Source: Nocardia seriolae NBRC 15557 (GTDB taxonomy: Bacteria; Actinomycetota; Actinomycetes; Mycobacteriales; Mycobacteriaceae). Taken from it: a stretch of DNA of 64,000 bases. The stretch lies in NCBI RefSeq assembly GCF_007990715.1, contig NZ_BJWY01000024.1, forward strand, positions 1-64,000, in the 5' to 3' direction. Made by a program: the position numbers and the translations under genes. This document shows positions 8,279 through 19,413 of this stretch, in pieces. How positions within the stretch are numbered: position 1 is the stretch's first letter; the number at the start of each line of letters is the position of its first letter. The notes below the pieces were generated by a model, which saw only the letters and a list, made by a program, of their open reading frames with translations, had not been told where the DNA came from and did not search any database.

Positions 8279-8289
8279 GTCGGTTCCGG

Positions 8290-8318
8290 GGGAGGACCGG
8301 CGCGGTGCCGGTCCTCCC
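8290..8318. terminator. Terminator of katG
   Basis: Perfect 12-bp stem GGGAGGACCGGC / GCCGGTCCTCCC with a 5-nt loop, 8 nt past the katG stop. Confidence 0.85.
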
Positions 8319-8325
8319 GTCGGGA

Positions 8326-10996
<2,671 letters not shown>

Positions 10997-11010
10997 AACC
11001 CACACTCTGC

Positions 11011-11040
11011 CCGTTTTTCTGGAATGAATCAAGTCTTGAT
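11011..11040 (-). promoter_or_regulatory. furA promoter/operator
   Basis: Read on the minus strand this begins ATCAAGACTTGATTCATTCC and continues into AGAAAAACGG. The core CTTGA(C/T)T..ATTCCAGAAAA matches the FurA-protected site I know from mycobacterial and Streptomyces furA promoters. It sits 15-44 nt before the chosen GTG. Confidence 0.75.
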
Positions 11041-11348
11041 CGCTCATGTCGGAGGCATCCCGCTCTGGACCACGACATCGATCGCGGGTCGGTTCACCGC
11101 GCGGGCCGCGGGGGAGAAGCCGCACCGACCGGCCCCCACTTTCTGGGGCACCAGTGACGCCGGTGCGGTGTTAACGCTTTGCCGGCAGGTGCCCGGAGCA
11201 GGGGGTTTCGCGCAAGGCTACGACGAACTGCGCTGAACCGCAGGCGATTACGCAAACTTTCGCTCGTACCGGGAAGTAACGGGGTCGGGGAGGGCTCGAT
11301 GTGCTGTTTGCAGACGAACGGTTGCAGTACCGAACTCGAGGGGATCTC

Positions 11349-12011
11349 ATGCGGATCAAGTCAGTGATTGTCGCCGCGTTCGGGGCCGGTGTCGCCATCT
11401 CGGTCAGCGGGTGCGACCCGACCACCACGACGGGACCCGCGTCGACCACCCCGGCCGCGCAGACCACCCAACCCGGGCAGGCGACGCAGCCGGGGCAGGC
11501 GACGCAGCCCGGCGGTTCGACTCCGGGAGGCATCGACCACGACGGGGACAATGCCGGGGCGCCCGTGACCGATCCGACGACACCGGGCAATGGCGCCGTC
11601 CCCAAGTGCGTGACCCTCCAGATCGTTCTGGACAAGGGCCGCGGCGGCCCGGTGGGAGGGGACTGGTTCCTCAAATTCATCAACCAGAGCTCCAAAACCT
11701 GTGTCATCCAAGGATTCCCCGGCATCTCCCAGACCAACGGCCCCACCGGCGACCCCGTCGGCGAACCCGCCGAACGCGACCAGGGCCCCGGCGCCCCCAA
11801 GCCCACCCCGGTCGTCCTCGCGCCCGGTGCCGCCGCCGAGTTCGAATTCATCACCTACCCGAAACAGGTCAACGACTGCGCCGCCCTGCGCACCAACACC
11901 TTGCGCGTCTACCCGCCCGACAACACCGAATCCATGTGGCTGCCCTGGGACAGCCTGATCTGCCCGAGCCCGCAACGCATGCTCGTCGTGCGAGCCGTCA
12001 CCCCGGCGTAG
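11349..12011 (+). CDS. DUF4232 lipoprotein
   Basis: 220 residues. A signal peptide MRIKSVIVAAFGAGVAISVSGC ends in a lipobox with the modified Cys at 22. Next comes a Thr/Pro/Gln linker with three TQPG repeats (QTTQPGQATQPGQATQPGG), then a domain of about 130 residues with KCVTLQIVL, FINQSSKTCVIQGFPGIS and NDCAALRTNTLRVYPP, the beta-sandwich pattern of DUF4232 (cell-surface proteins of Mycobacteriales, function unknown). Three Cys in the domain may form disulfides. It is exported and anchored to the membrane. The upstream region has no partner gene, and a hairpin follows the stop. Confidence 0.85.
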   Translation: MRIKSVIVAAFGAGVAISVSGCDPTTTTGPASTTPAAQTTQPGQATQPGQATQPGGSTPGGIDHDGDNAGAPVTDPTTPGNGAVPKCVTLQIVLDKGRGGPVGGDWFLKFINQSSKTCVIQGFPGISQTNGPTGDPVGEPAERDQGPGAPKPTPVVLAPGAAAEFEFITYPKQVNDCAALRTNTLRVYPPDNTESMWLPWDSLICPSPQRMLVVRAVTPA

Positions 12012-12020
12012 CGGAGGGGA

Positions 12021-12060
12021 GTTGTGTGGCCGTTGTCGGGGACGGCCCTCCACACTCAAC
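12021..12060 (+). terminator. Imperfect hairpin after the DUF4232 gene
   Basis: GTTG-TGTGG-CCGT can pair with ACGG-CCACA-CAAC with small bulges. It lies 10 nt after the stop. Confidence 0.45.
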
Positions 12061-12380
12061 TTGACATAATTTTGATTATCGGCGCGGTTACGGCATCGGG
12101 AATGATCTTGAAAGATGTTGTGCGCATGCGGTGTTCACGTGCGCGCGCTCGGCTCGCCGGGTCCGGGGCGCTGCGGGCTCGCGGATTCCCCCGCGCCGGG
12201 TTCCGCCCTCGCCGATGCCGTGGATGCCATGCGAGGGCTGAAATGAAATTTTTTGGCTTATCCGGTCTTTGGTGGAAATTTTCCGATATTGGCCGGATCG
12301 GCTGAATGCGGCTCGGATTCAGGGCTCGGGCGTGCCGGGGTTGTCGGTCGGCTACTCCCCTGCGACTCCCCCTGACCGGT

Positions 12381-12403
12381 CATTGCGTCACAGTGACGTA
12401 ATG
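12381..12403. promoter_or_regulatory. Palindromic operator candidate, GTCAC-A-GTGAC core
   Basis: CATTGCGTCAC and GTGACGTAATG, 11-nt arms with one mismatch around a single A. A related site lies at 13611-13623, on the other side of the SGNH hydrolase gene. Confidence 0.55.
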
Positions 12404-12616
12404 AGGTGGGCTGGCTGGATGGTGGAAGTTGTTGCCGTCGGGCCGGATTCGCGGCATTCGAGGTGTTGCGAGGGCCCGGCGGCGGGCCCCAGGGTTCAGG
12501 GGGCGAGGAATTGGGGGGCGGAAATGCGGGCGGACCGCCGCGGGGGCGTGGGGATGCTGCCTAGACTCACCCTTGGATGAAATATGTTCGTTTCAAAGTG
12601 TTGCGTGAGGTTTGCG

Positions 12617-13504
12617 ATGAGGTCCTGGGTCGCGGTGGTATTGGCGGTCGCTGCTTCGGCGAGCGGGCTGGGCGCGGTCTCGGCGGCTCCCGCGCAGGGC
12701 AAACAGGTGGTGGTGCTGGGAGATTCGTTCAGCGCCAATGCGTGGGTGGTGGATTCGGAGGCCGAGGACTGCGCGCACGGGAGCACGTCGTGGCCCACGC
12801 GATTGGGCGCTGCGCTGGGGGTGGCGGGGACCGCGGACTTCCTCGATGTGTCCTGCCCGGGAGCATCGATCGTCACCCCGCCGACCCGCACCGCCGCCTC
12901 GGAGGCCGAACACGCCGCCCGGGCCGGGGCGTTCGGGCCGCGAACCGAGCTGGTGGCCTTGCAGTTCGGGCTCAATGATCGATGGGGCGAGAACACCACG
13001 ACCATGTGGTACGCACTGCAACAGTGCGTGCTGGACCTGATTCGTGGATGCGGGGCCGAGGCCGCGGTGCCCGACCGGGGGCTGGATACGCGTGAGGTCA
13101 CCGGCGAGCGCTATGCCGAACGGCTGCGCAGTGTGGTCACCTACGTGAAGTATTACGCCCCGAACGCGCGCATCGTGCTGGTCGGATATCCGGAATTGTT
13201 CGGCACCGGTCAGGATTCGGTGTGCTTCGACGCGTTCGGTGCGGCGCGGTTCACGCAGCCGCGCGGGCGGGCGGCGATCAACGCGGTGAACCGGCTCGAT
13301 CAGGCGCAGCGGGAGGCGGCGCGGCTGCTCGCGGTCGACTTCTACGACGCGCGGGCGGCGACGGCGGGCCACGGATTGTGTTCGGTCGAGTCGTGGATCA
13401 ACGACTATCAGGACCCGCGGGAACCGGGCGCGATTCCCTTCCACCCCACCCCTCACGGCGATGAGGTCGTAGCCGCGGGCATCTACACGCAGGCCCACCG
13501 CTGA
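12617..13504 (+). CDS. Secreted SGNH/GDSL hydrolase
   Basis: 295 residues from ATG 12617 (MRSWVAVVLA), with GAGG upstream. A cleavable signal peptide ends near AVSA-AP. The SGNH blocks are visible: block I VVLGDSFSAN (nucleophile Ser near residue 38), the Gly of block II within SCPGAS, block III FGLNDRW (Asn near 117), and block V IPFHPTPHGDEVV (Asp/His pair near the C-terminus, where the His of PHG is the likely base). Six or more Cys fit a secreted, disulfide-bonded esterase or lipase. The substrate could be lipid or acylated cell-wall sugar; this is not decided by the sequence. Two related palindromes flank the gene. Confidence 0.85.
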   Translation: MRSWVAVVLAVAASASGLGAVSAAPAQGKQVVVLGDSFSANAWVVDSEAEDCAHGSTSWPTRLGAALGVAGTADFLDVSCPGASIVTPPTRTAASEAEHAARAGAFGPRTELVALQFGLNDRWGENTTTMWYALQQCVLDLIRGCGAEAAVPDRGLDTREVTGERYAERLRSVVTYVKYYAPNARIVLVGYPELFGTGQDSVCFDAFGAARFTQPRGRAAINAVNRLDQAQREAARLLAVDFYDARAATAGHGLCSVESWINDYQDPREPGAIPFHPTPHGDEVVAAGIYTQAHR

Positions 13505-13610
13505 CCGCGCCGCGGTGTGTGGCTCACATGTGGACCCCGCGCCAGCGCAGCCGCCGCGCGCCGGGACTTGCCGCGCTCCCCCGCCGATTCGCCACTCCCC
13601 CAGGCTTGTT

Positions 13611-13647
13611 CGTCACTGTGACGCCCGATGGTGGTGTGACCCCGTCA
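13611..13647. promoter_or_regulatory. CGTCACTGTGACG palindrome plus GTGAC-CCC-GTCAC
   Basis: CGTCACTGTGACG at 13611-13623 is a perfect 6-nt-arm palindrome around a T; GTGAC and GTCAC around CCC follow at 13636-13648. The core resembles the 12381-12403 site. It lies between the SGNH hydrolase and the decayed 3' end of the transporter pseudogene. Confidence 0.4.
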
Positions 13648-13752
13648 CGCTGTACTGCGGATCGGTCCGCACTGCCCTAAGGTGTGCGATATCGGCGTCC
13701 CCGCGCGCCAGCAACGCCAGATTGTCGAGGGACCCGGCCGTGACCAGCACGT

Positions 13753-14934
13753 CTATCCACACCCCCGACCCCGCCGCCGCCCGCGAAACCAGCAGCGCGA
13801 ACGCGTGATAGACAGACCGACACCCAGGGCGCGGATGCGGGTGGGGAACAGCTCGGCCTTCACGATCGCGTTGATCGAGGTGTAGCCGGTGATGACGGCC
13901 AGCGCCGCCAGCATCAACGTGAACGCCGCCACCGGGTTTCTGGTGTGCCCGAGCAGCGTCATGATCGGCACCGTGGCGATCGTGCCCGCCACCCCGAACC
14001 CGATCAGCAGCTTGCGCCGCCCGATTCGATCCGAGAGCGCCCCGGCGATCGGCTGCAGCAACACCAGCAACGCCACGAAATTGATCCACGCCACCGTCGA
14101 CTTCGCGATCCCGGAGGTGTTGACCATGTATTTCTGCATGTAGGTCGTGTAGGTGTAGAACGCCACCGTGCCACCCAGGGTCAGACCCGCCACCAGCAGG
14201 CATTCGCGCGGATAGCGCGCCAGCACCGCCAGCGACCCCCGACCCGAACCCGCCTGTCCCGCACCCGATTCCGCGGTCTCGGCGCGGAAGGATTCGGATT
14301 CGTCCATGCCGCGGCGCAACAGCGTCACCATCACCGCCGAGGCCGCCCCGATCAGGAACGGGATGCGCCACCCCCACGCCGAGAGCTGCGCGCCGGTCAG
14401 CACCTGCTGCAGCACGATCCGCACCCCGAGCGCGACCAGCTGACCCGAGACCAGGGTCACGTACTGGAAGCTCGAATAGAACCCGCGCCGCCCCGCCGAG
14501 GCCACCTCCGACAGATAGGTGGCGCTGGTCGCGTACTCCCCGCCCACCGAGAGCCCCTGCAGTAGCCGTGCCAGCAGCAGGATCACCGGCGCCGCCAGCC
14601 CGATCGAGGCGTAGGAGGGTGTCAGCGCGATCAGCAGCGAACCGGCCGCCATCACCGTCACCGACAGGGTCAGCGCGCTGCGACGCCCGAACCGGTCGGC
14701 GTAGCGGCCCAGCGCCCACCCGCCGATCGGGCGCATCAGGAATCCGACCGCGAAAACCGCGGCGGTGGACAGCAATTGGGCGGTGGCGTCCCCGGCGGGG
14801 AAGAACGTCTTGGCGAAATACACGCTGAACGCCGCATAGACATACCAGTCCTACCATTCGACGAGGTTGCCGATCGAGCCGCGCATCACGTTCGCCACCA
14901 CCCGGGCCTCCCCGGGCGCGTGTGTCCTGCTCAC
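13753..14934 (-). pseudogene. MFS transporter of the MHS (KgtP-like) group, interrupted
   Basis: The start is clear: GTG 14934 with AGGGAG upstream. The reading begins SRTHAPGEARVVANVMRGSI, then GNLVEW, an in-frame TAG (14851-14853, codon 28), then DWYVYAAFSVYFAKTFFPAG. In this family the position after EW is Tyr or Phe, so a TAC-to-TAG change is the simple explanation. Downstream the body is good: GRYADRFGRRSAL, QGLSVGGEYATSATYLSE and LSDRIGRRKLL are MHS signatures. The 3' end is also damaged: after ALGVGLS the frame turns to Arg/Gly-rich nonsense and stops early, losing the last two or so helices. Two independent lesions mean the transporter is not functional. Confidence 0.88.
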
Positions 14935-15139
14935 AGTCGTTCTCCCTCGCTCACCGCGAATGCCTCATCACATCCGGGCTCCACTGTGGCCCCCGACACA
15001 CCCGCTCCCAAGAGATCGGGCCGATTCCTAACGCTCCCTTAGGACGATCGCCCCGAACCGGTCCAAACACCCACGCGGAACCCGTCCCGCGCCTTACCGT
15101 CTGAGAAGGCTTCGGTGGACAGTGGAGGCGAGAACTGCG

Positions 15140-16948
15140 ATGAACCAACCCAATACGGCCCCGGCCGCGTTCCAGGCGACCGCCGCGATCGACCCCGACG
15201 CGATCGCCGTCCGCGATATCGGCGGCACCCACACCCTGACCTGGCGCGACTACGCCGCACAGGTGCGCGCCACCGCCGCCGGGCTCGCGGCACTCGGGGT
15301 GGGACGCGGGGACACCGTCGCGTTCATGATGGCCAACCGCGTCGAGTTCTACCCCCTCGAAGTCGGCGCCCAGCACACCGGCGCGACCTCGTTCTCGGTG
15401 TACAACACCCTCTCACCCGAGCAGCTGAACTACGTGTTCGCCAATGCCGGCAACCGGGTGGTGATCTGCGAAGCCCAATACGTCGACCGTATCCGCGCGG
15501 CCGGGATACCCATGCAAACCATCGTGTGCGTCGACGCCCCCGCCCCCGGCAGCATCTCGGTGGCGCAACTACACCAGCTGGGGCGCAACGACTTCGACTT
15601 CGACGCCACCTGGGCCGCGATCGAACCCGACGACATCGTCACCCTCTGCTACACCTCCGGCACCACCGGCAACCCCAAGGGCGTCGAGATCACCCACGCC
15701 AACCTGGAATTCGAATGCCGCGCCTACGCCTCGGTCATGCCCGTCGAATTCGGTGACCGCATCACCTCGTTCCTGCCGACCGCGCACATGGCCGACCGGG
15801 TCACCAACCTGTACCTGCACGAATACTTCGGCACCCAGATCACCGTCGTGCCCGACCGCACCCAGCTGCCCGCCGCCCTGGCCGACGTGCACCCCACCAT
15901 CTGGGGCGCGGTGCCACGGGTGTGGGAGAAACTCAAAGCGGCCGTGGAATATTCGATCACCGCCGAAACCGACCCCGCCCGCCGCGCCGCCCTGGACTGG
16001 GCCATGGACGTGGCCGCCCGCAAAGCGACCGCCCAGCTGGCCGGAGTGCCCCTCGACGACACCCAGGCCGCCGAATGGGACAAAGCCGACGCCGCGGTAC
16101 TGGGCCCGCTGCGCGCCAAAATCGGTCTCGACCAAATCAAATGGGCGCTCTCCGGTGCCGCGCCCATCCCCGCGGAAACCCTCGGATTCTTCTACGGGCT
16201 GGGCATCCCCATCTCCGAGGTGTGGGGTATGTCCGAGCTGACCTGCGTCGTGTCGGTCAGCCCGCCCGGCCAGGCCCGGCTGGGCACCGTCGGAAAGCTG
16301 CTGCCCGGGCTCGAATCGCGCATCGGCGAGGACGGTGAATACTTCGTGCGCGGGCCGCTGGTCATGCGCGAATACCGCAAGGAACCCGCCAAGACCGCCG
16401 ACGCCCTCGATGTGCACGGCTGGCTGGCCACCGGCGACATCATCACCGAAGACGCCGACGGCTACCTGCGGGTGGTCGACCGCAAGAAGGAACTCATCAT
16501 CAACTCCGCCGGAAAGAACATGTCCCCGGCCAATATCGAGAACACCGTCAAGGCCGCCACCACCCTCATCGGCGCCCTGGTCACCATCGGCGACAACCGG
16601 CCCTACAACACCGCGCTCATCGTCCTCGACGCCGAATCCGCGGGCCCCTACGCCGCCCAGCACGGCCTGACCGACGCCTCCGCGGCCGCGCTGGCCGCCG
16701 ACAAGACCGTCATCGCCGACATCGCCCGCGGCGTGGCCGCCGGCAACGCGCGGCTCTCACGCGTCGAACAGATCAAACGCTTCACCATCCTGCCCACCTT
16801 CTGGGAACCCGGCGGCGACGAGATCACCCTCACCATGAAACTGCGCCGCAAACCCATCGCCGAGAAATACGCCACCGACATCGACCGCATGTACGAGACC
16901 GAACTCGCCGAAGGCGTGCACGAACCCGACACCGCACCCACCGCCTGA
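15140..16948 (+). CDS. fadD: Long-chain fatty-acid-CoA ligase (FadD15-like)
   Basis: 602 residues from ATG 15140, with GGAGG about 11 nt upstream; an in-frame GTG at 15122 is the alternative. An adenylate-forming enzyme that activates fatty acids as acyl-AMP and then acyl-CoA. Seen: AMP-binding loop CYTSGTTGNPKGVE near residue 174, GWLATGDI, RKKELIINSAGKNMSP (linker) and the C-terminal catalytic Lys region EITLTMKLRRKPI. No signal peptide. A second, similar ligase lies at 50869. The upstream gene is the decayed transporter on the other strand, so this gene is transcribed alone. Confidence 0.93.
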   Translation: MNQPNTAPAAFQATAAIDPDAIAVRDIGGTHTLTWRDYAAQVRATAAGLAALGVGRGDTVAFMMANRVEFYPLEVGAQHTGATSFSVYNTLSPEQLNYVFANAGNRVVICEAQYVDRIRAAGIPMQTIVCVDAPAPGSISVAQLHQLGRNDFDFDATWAAIEPDDIVTLCYTSGTTGNPKGVEITHANLEFECRAYASVMPVEFGDRITSFLPTAHMADRVTNLYLHEYFGTQITVVPDRTQLPAALADVHPTIWGAVPRVWEKLKAAVEYSITAETDPARRAALDWAMDVAARKATAQLAGVPLDDTQAAEWDKADAAVLGPLRAKIGLDQIKWALSGAAPIPAETLGFFYGLGIPISEVWGMSELTCVVSVSPPGQARLGTVGKLLPGLESRIGEDGEYFVRGPLVMREYRKEPAKTADALDVHGWLATGDIITEDADGYLRVVDRKKELIINSAGKNMSPANIENTVKAATTLIGALVTIGDNRPYNTALIVLDAESAGPYAAQHGLTDASAAALAADKTVIADIARGVAAGNARLSRVEQIKRFTILPTFWEPGGDEITLTMKLRRKPIAEKYATDIDRMYETELAEGVHEPDTAPTA

Positions 16949-17243
16949 CCCGCACTCGCCGCCTGACCCGCACCGTCGCCACCCGGCCGCGACCGCCCCC
17001 GCCGGGCGGGCGCGGCCGGAATGCTGTGCGGCCTGCGGGAATGCCGTGTGACCTGCTGAAATACCGTGCGGCCCAATCGAAATCGGCGATGCGCTCCACG
17101 GTGCGCGCGCGGGCCGGGGGACGCGGGACGGGTGTGCGTATAACCGGGATATCAGCACCAGCACGGCGCCACCGGGGTCGACCACCACGGCGCACCGTGG
17201 AAGGCAGGCCCGTCATGTTCGACGTATCCAGGGGGTGGGAACC

Positions 17244-18011
17244 GTGAACAGCATCCGCCCGGCAGGCGAAATCCCCGACGCCACAAGCGAACCGGAAACC
17301 CGCCCCGACCCGGCCGCGCACATCCGCGCCGCCGCCGACACCGCCCTGTTCGCGCCACTGCGCGACGAAGGCTTCGCAGGCCCGGCCTGGCAGTACACCC
17401 AGACCGAAATGGCCCGCTACGCCCTGGGGGTGATGCGCGCCTGGCTGGCCACCGGCCACATCCGCACCGAACTGCGCGCCATCGGCGTACGCGCCGAACT
17501 CACCCCCGCCGAACTGCACCGGCTGGCCCTCGACGACGACTACCGCGACGACCTCGCCGACGCCACCGTCGCCGTCGCCCTGCACGACTTCCGCCGCCGC
17601 GCCCTGGCCGGCACCGGCTGGCAACCCGGCGGCGCCGCCATGACGACCTACCTCACCCGCCGCTGCCTCTACGCCTTCCTCGACGAACTGCGCCTCCAAC
17701 GCCGCGCCCAGCAACGCCACCACCGCACCGTGCAAGCCGTCACCCGCCACGAAGCCGCCCGCCCCGAATCCGACCACTACGCCACCCACGACACCGTGCG
17801 CGAACTCACCGGCCGCGACCACCTGCGCCACCGCCTGGCCCAGCTGTCCGGGCGCGACCGCAACATCGTGTGGGGCAAGGCCACCGGGCTCACCAACGCC
17901 GAAATCGCCGAAATCTACGGCGAATCCAGCGCCCGCACCGTCGAACGCCGCTGGTCGGCCTTTATGGCCGGCCACGACTGGATCGCGCGGCTCGCGCGCA
18001 ACCCACGATGA
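17244..18011 (+). CDS. RNA polymerase sigma-70-like factor
   Basis: 255 residues from GTG 17244, with a G-rich ribosome site (AGGGGG) upstream. The N-terminal 90 residues do not match a standard region. Region 2 is represented by LADATVAVALHDFRRRAL ... TYLTRRCLYAFLDELRLQRR, and region 4 is a helix-turn-helix: LSGRDRNIVWGKATGLTNAEIAEIYGESSARTVERRWSAF. It resembles ECF-like sigma factors of actinobacteria but is longer. A membrane protein gene follows after 39 nt and is probably co-transcribed, which suggests a sigma factor with a membrane partner. Note the unusual Arg/His-rich stretch QRRAQQRHHRTVQAVTRHEA. Confidence 0.75.
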   Translation: MNSIRPAGEIPDATSEPETRPDPAAHIRAAADTALFAPLRDEGFAGPAWQYTQTEMARYALGVMRAWLATGHIRTELRAIGVRAELTPAELHRLALDDDYRDDLADATVAVALHDFRRRALAGTGWQPGGAAMTTYLTRRCLYAFLDELRLQRRAQQRHHRTVQAVTRHEAARPESDHYATHDTVRELTGRDHLRHRLAQLSGRDRNIVWGKATGLTNAEIAEIYGESSARTVERRWSAFMAGHDWIARLARNPR

Positions 18012-18050
18012 CGTGGCGCCCACCCACCCAATCCACCACCGGGAGCAACC

Positions 18051-18758
18051 GTGCTGTACGACAGCCAACACCACAGGGGCGCAACACCTGCGGCTCGCGT
18101 CGAGGAACTGCTCGAACACTCCTCCTTCGGCAGCCCCGGCGCCGCGGCCGTGCGCGCCGGCATCCCCGCCACGCGCGGGCACGCACCCGCCCGGCGCGCC
18201 CGCTACCTCGCCCACGGCCTCGACCCGCACCTGCAACGCCACTACGCCGGCCGCCTGCACATCAGCGAGCAAGCCATGCAATCGGTGCACACCCCCGAAT
18301 TCGCCTACCGCGTCCCCGGCGCCGCCGACGACGCCGACTGGCAACTGAGCTGGCTGCCCGAGCGCCGCTTCACCCGCGGCCAAGCCCTGCTGGGCATGAT
18401 CCTCGACACCACCCCGGCCCACCCCGCCGCGCCCGGCACCGGACCCGCCCACACCGTCGAGACGGCCGAAACGGCCCAGGCCGGATCTGTGGGGGCCGCG
18501 GTGACCGGATCGGCCGGGGCGCAACAGCATTCGTGGACATGGCAGGTCGCGTTGAGTGTGGTCGCGCTGGTCGGGATGTGCTTCGTGTTCGTGTGCGCGC
18601 TCATCGTGCTGGGCGTGACGGCGGGGCAGGCCGGCGCGGTGAGCGTGGCCGTGGTCGCGGGCGTGGTGGCGTGTGTGGTGCCCGGGCGGGAGCGCAGCCT
18701 GGCGCGGCGGGTTGCGCGGGCGCTGAGCGCGCTGACCGACCGGGGCTGCGGAAACTGA
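18051..18758 (+). CDS. Membrane protein with a PE.A-LSWLP domain, next to the sigma factor
   Basis: 235 residues from GTG 18051 with GGGAG 6 nt upstream. The cytoplasmic part holds a short module: EFAYRVPGAADDADWQLSWL, PERRFTRGQALLGMIL. The same module forms most of two small proteins encoded at 46199 and 46855. A Thr/Ala linker is followed by two hydrophobic segments near the C-terminus (VALSVVALVGMCFVFVCALIVLG and AVSVAVVAGVVACVV) and a basic tail. It is the second gene after a sigma factor. I infer a membrane-linked partner of the sigma factor, possibly an anti-sigma-like protein, but no ZAS or other anti-sigma motif is present and the function is unknown. Confidence 0.65.
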   Translation: MLYDSQHHRGATPAARVEELLEHSSFGSPGAAAVRAGIPATRGHAPARRARYLAHGLDPHLQRHYAGRLHISEQAMQSVHTPEFAYRVPGAADDADWQLSWLPERRFTRGQALLGMILDTTPAHPAAPGTGPAHTVETAETAQAGSVGAAVTGSAGAQQHSWTWQVALSVVALVGMCFVFVCALIVLGVTAGQAGAVSVAVVAGVVACVVPGRERSLARRVARALSALTDRGCGN

Positions 18759-18762
18759 CCCT

Positions 18763-18790
18763 CCATAACAGAGCACTTGCTCTGTTATGG
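18763..18790. promoter_or_regulatory. TetR operator, perfect palindrome
   Basis: CCATAACAGAGCA and TGCTCTGTTATGG, 13-bp perfect arms with a 2-nt spacer, ending 7 nt before the ATG of the TetR gene. The position implies autorepression and a very short or absent leader. Confidence 0.9.
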
Positions 18791-18797
18791 TCGGTGC

Positions 18798-19394
18798 ATG
18801 GCCCGCCCCCGCATCCACGACCCCGATCTCGTGCTCGACGCCGCCGAGGCGCTGGCCGTGGACGGCGGGCCCGCCGCGGTCACCATCCGCGCGGTCGCCG
18901 CCGCCACCGGCATCTCCAACGGGGCGCTCTACCACAGCTTCGGCTCGCGGGCAGAACTGCTGGGGCGCACCTGGATTCGCGCCGCCCGCCGGTTCCTGGC
19001 CGTGCAGGCCGAACTGGTCGACCACGCCGGGGACCCGGTCGCCGCGGTGCTGGCCGCCGCCGACGCACCCGCCGAATTCGCCGCCCGCCACCCGCGCTCG
19101 ACCGAACTGGTCTTCCGGATCCGGCGCACCGACCTGCTCGGCGCCGACCTGCCCGACACCGTGCGCGCCGACCTCGACGCCACCCAGACCACCCTGGTCG
19201 AACTGATGAAAACCCTCGCGCGCCGGCTCTGGGACCGCGCCGACGCGCGCGCCGTGGACACCCTCACCCTGTGCCTGGTCGACCTGCCGACAGCGATCCT
19301 GCTCGCCCGCGACCGGCTCACCGATCCCACCGCCCGCCACCAGTTGCAGGCCGCGGTCCGCGCGGTCCTCGACCTCGGGCCCGCACCGGCCTGA
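18798..19394 (+). CDS. TetR family repressor
   Basis: 198 residues. The N-terminal helix-turn-helix is typical: VLDAAEALAVDGGPAAVTIR, AVAAATGISNGALYHSFGSR, AELL. The C-terminal ligand domain (about residues 65-195) is helical and not assignable to a ligand class. ATG 18798 has no ribosome site upstream, fitting a leaderless message starting near the perfect operator at 18763-18790. The crotonase gene begins 20 nt after the stop, so the pair forms an operon. The regulator most likely senses an acyl-CoA or related metabolite (inference from the partner). Confidence 0.92.
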   Translation: MARPRIHDPDLVLDAAEALAVDGGPAAVTIRAVAAATGISNGALYHSFGSRAELLGRTWIRAARRFLAVQAELVDHAGDPVAAVLAAADAPAEFAARHPRSTELVFRIRRTDLLGADLPDTVRADLDATQTTLVELMKTLARRLWDRADARAVDTLTLCLVDLPTAILLARDRLTDPTARHQLQAAVRAVLDLGPAPA

Positions 19395-19413
19395 ACACCC
19401 CGGAAGGACACCC

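Larger units (their letters stand above)
12012..12616. other. Long intergenic region before the SGNH hydrolase
   Basis: About 600 bases without a convincing gene. It holds the hairpin just noted, a small AT dyad ATAATTTTGATTAT after TTGACA at 12061, an AT-rich patch near 12241-12300 including GGAAATTTTCC, and a strong palindrome at 12381-12403. These suggest a regulated promoter for the following gene rather than coding sequence. Confidence 0.5.

Noticed and set aside
12024..12305. 93-codon frame after the DUF4232 gene
   Set aside because: Begins inside a hairpin and turns into Arg/Cys-rich sequence; no family or start signal.
17026..17247. 73-codon frame ending at the sigma factor start
   Set aside because: Overlaps the sigma GTG in a TGA overlap style, but its composition is low-complexity Arg/Gly/Pro and no ribosome site is visible.
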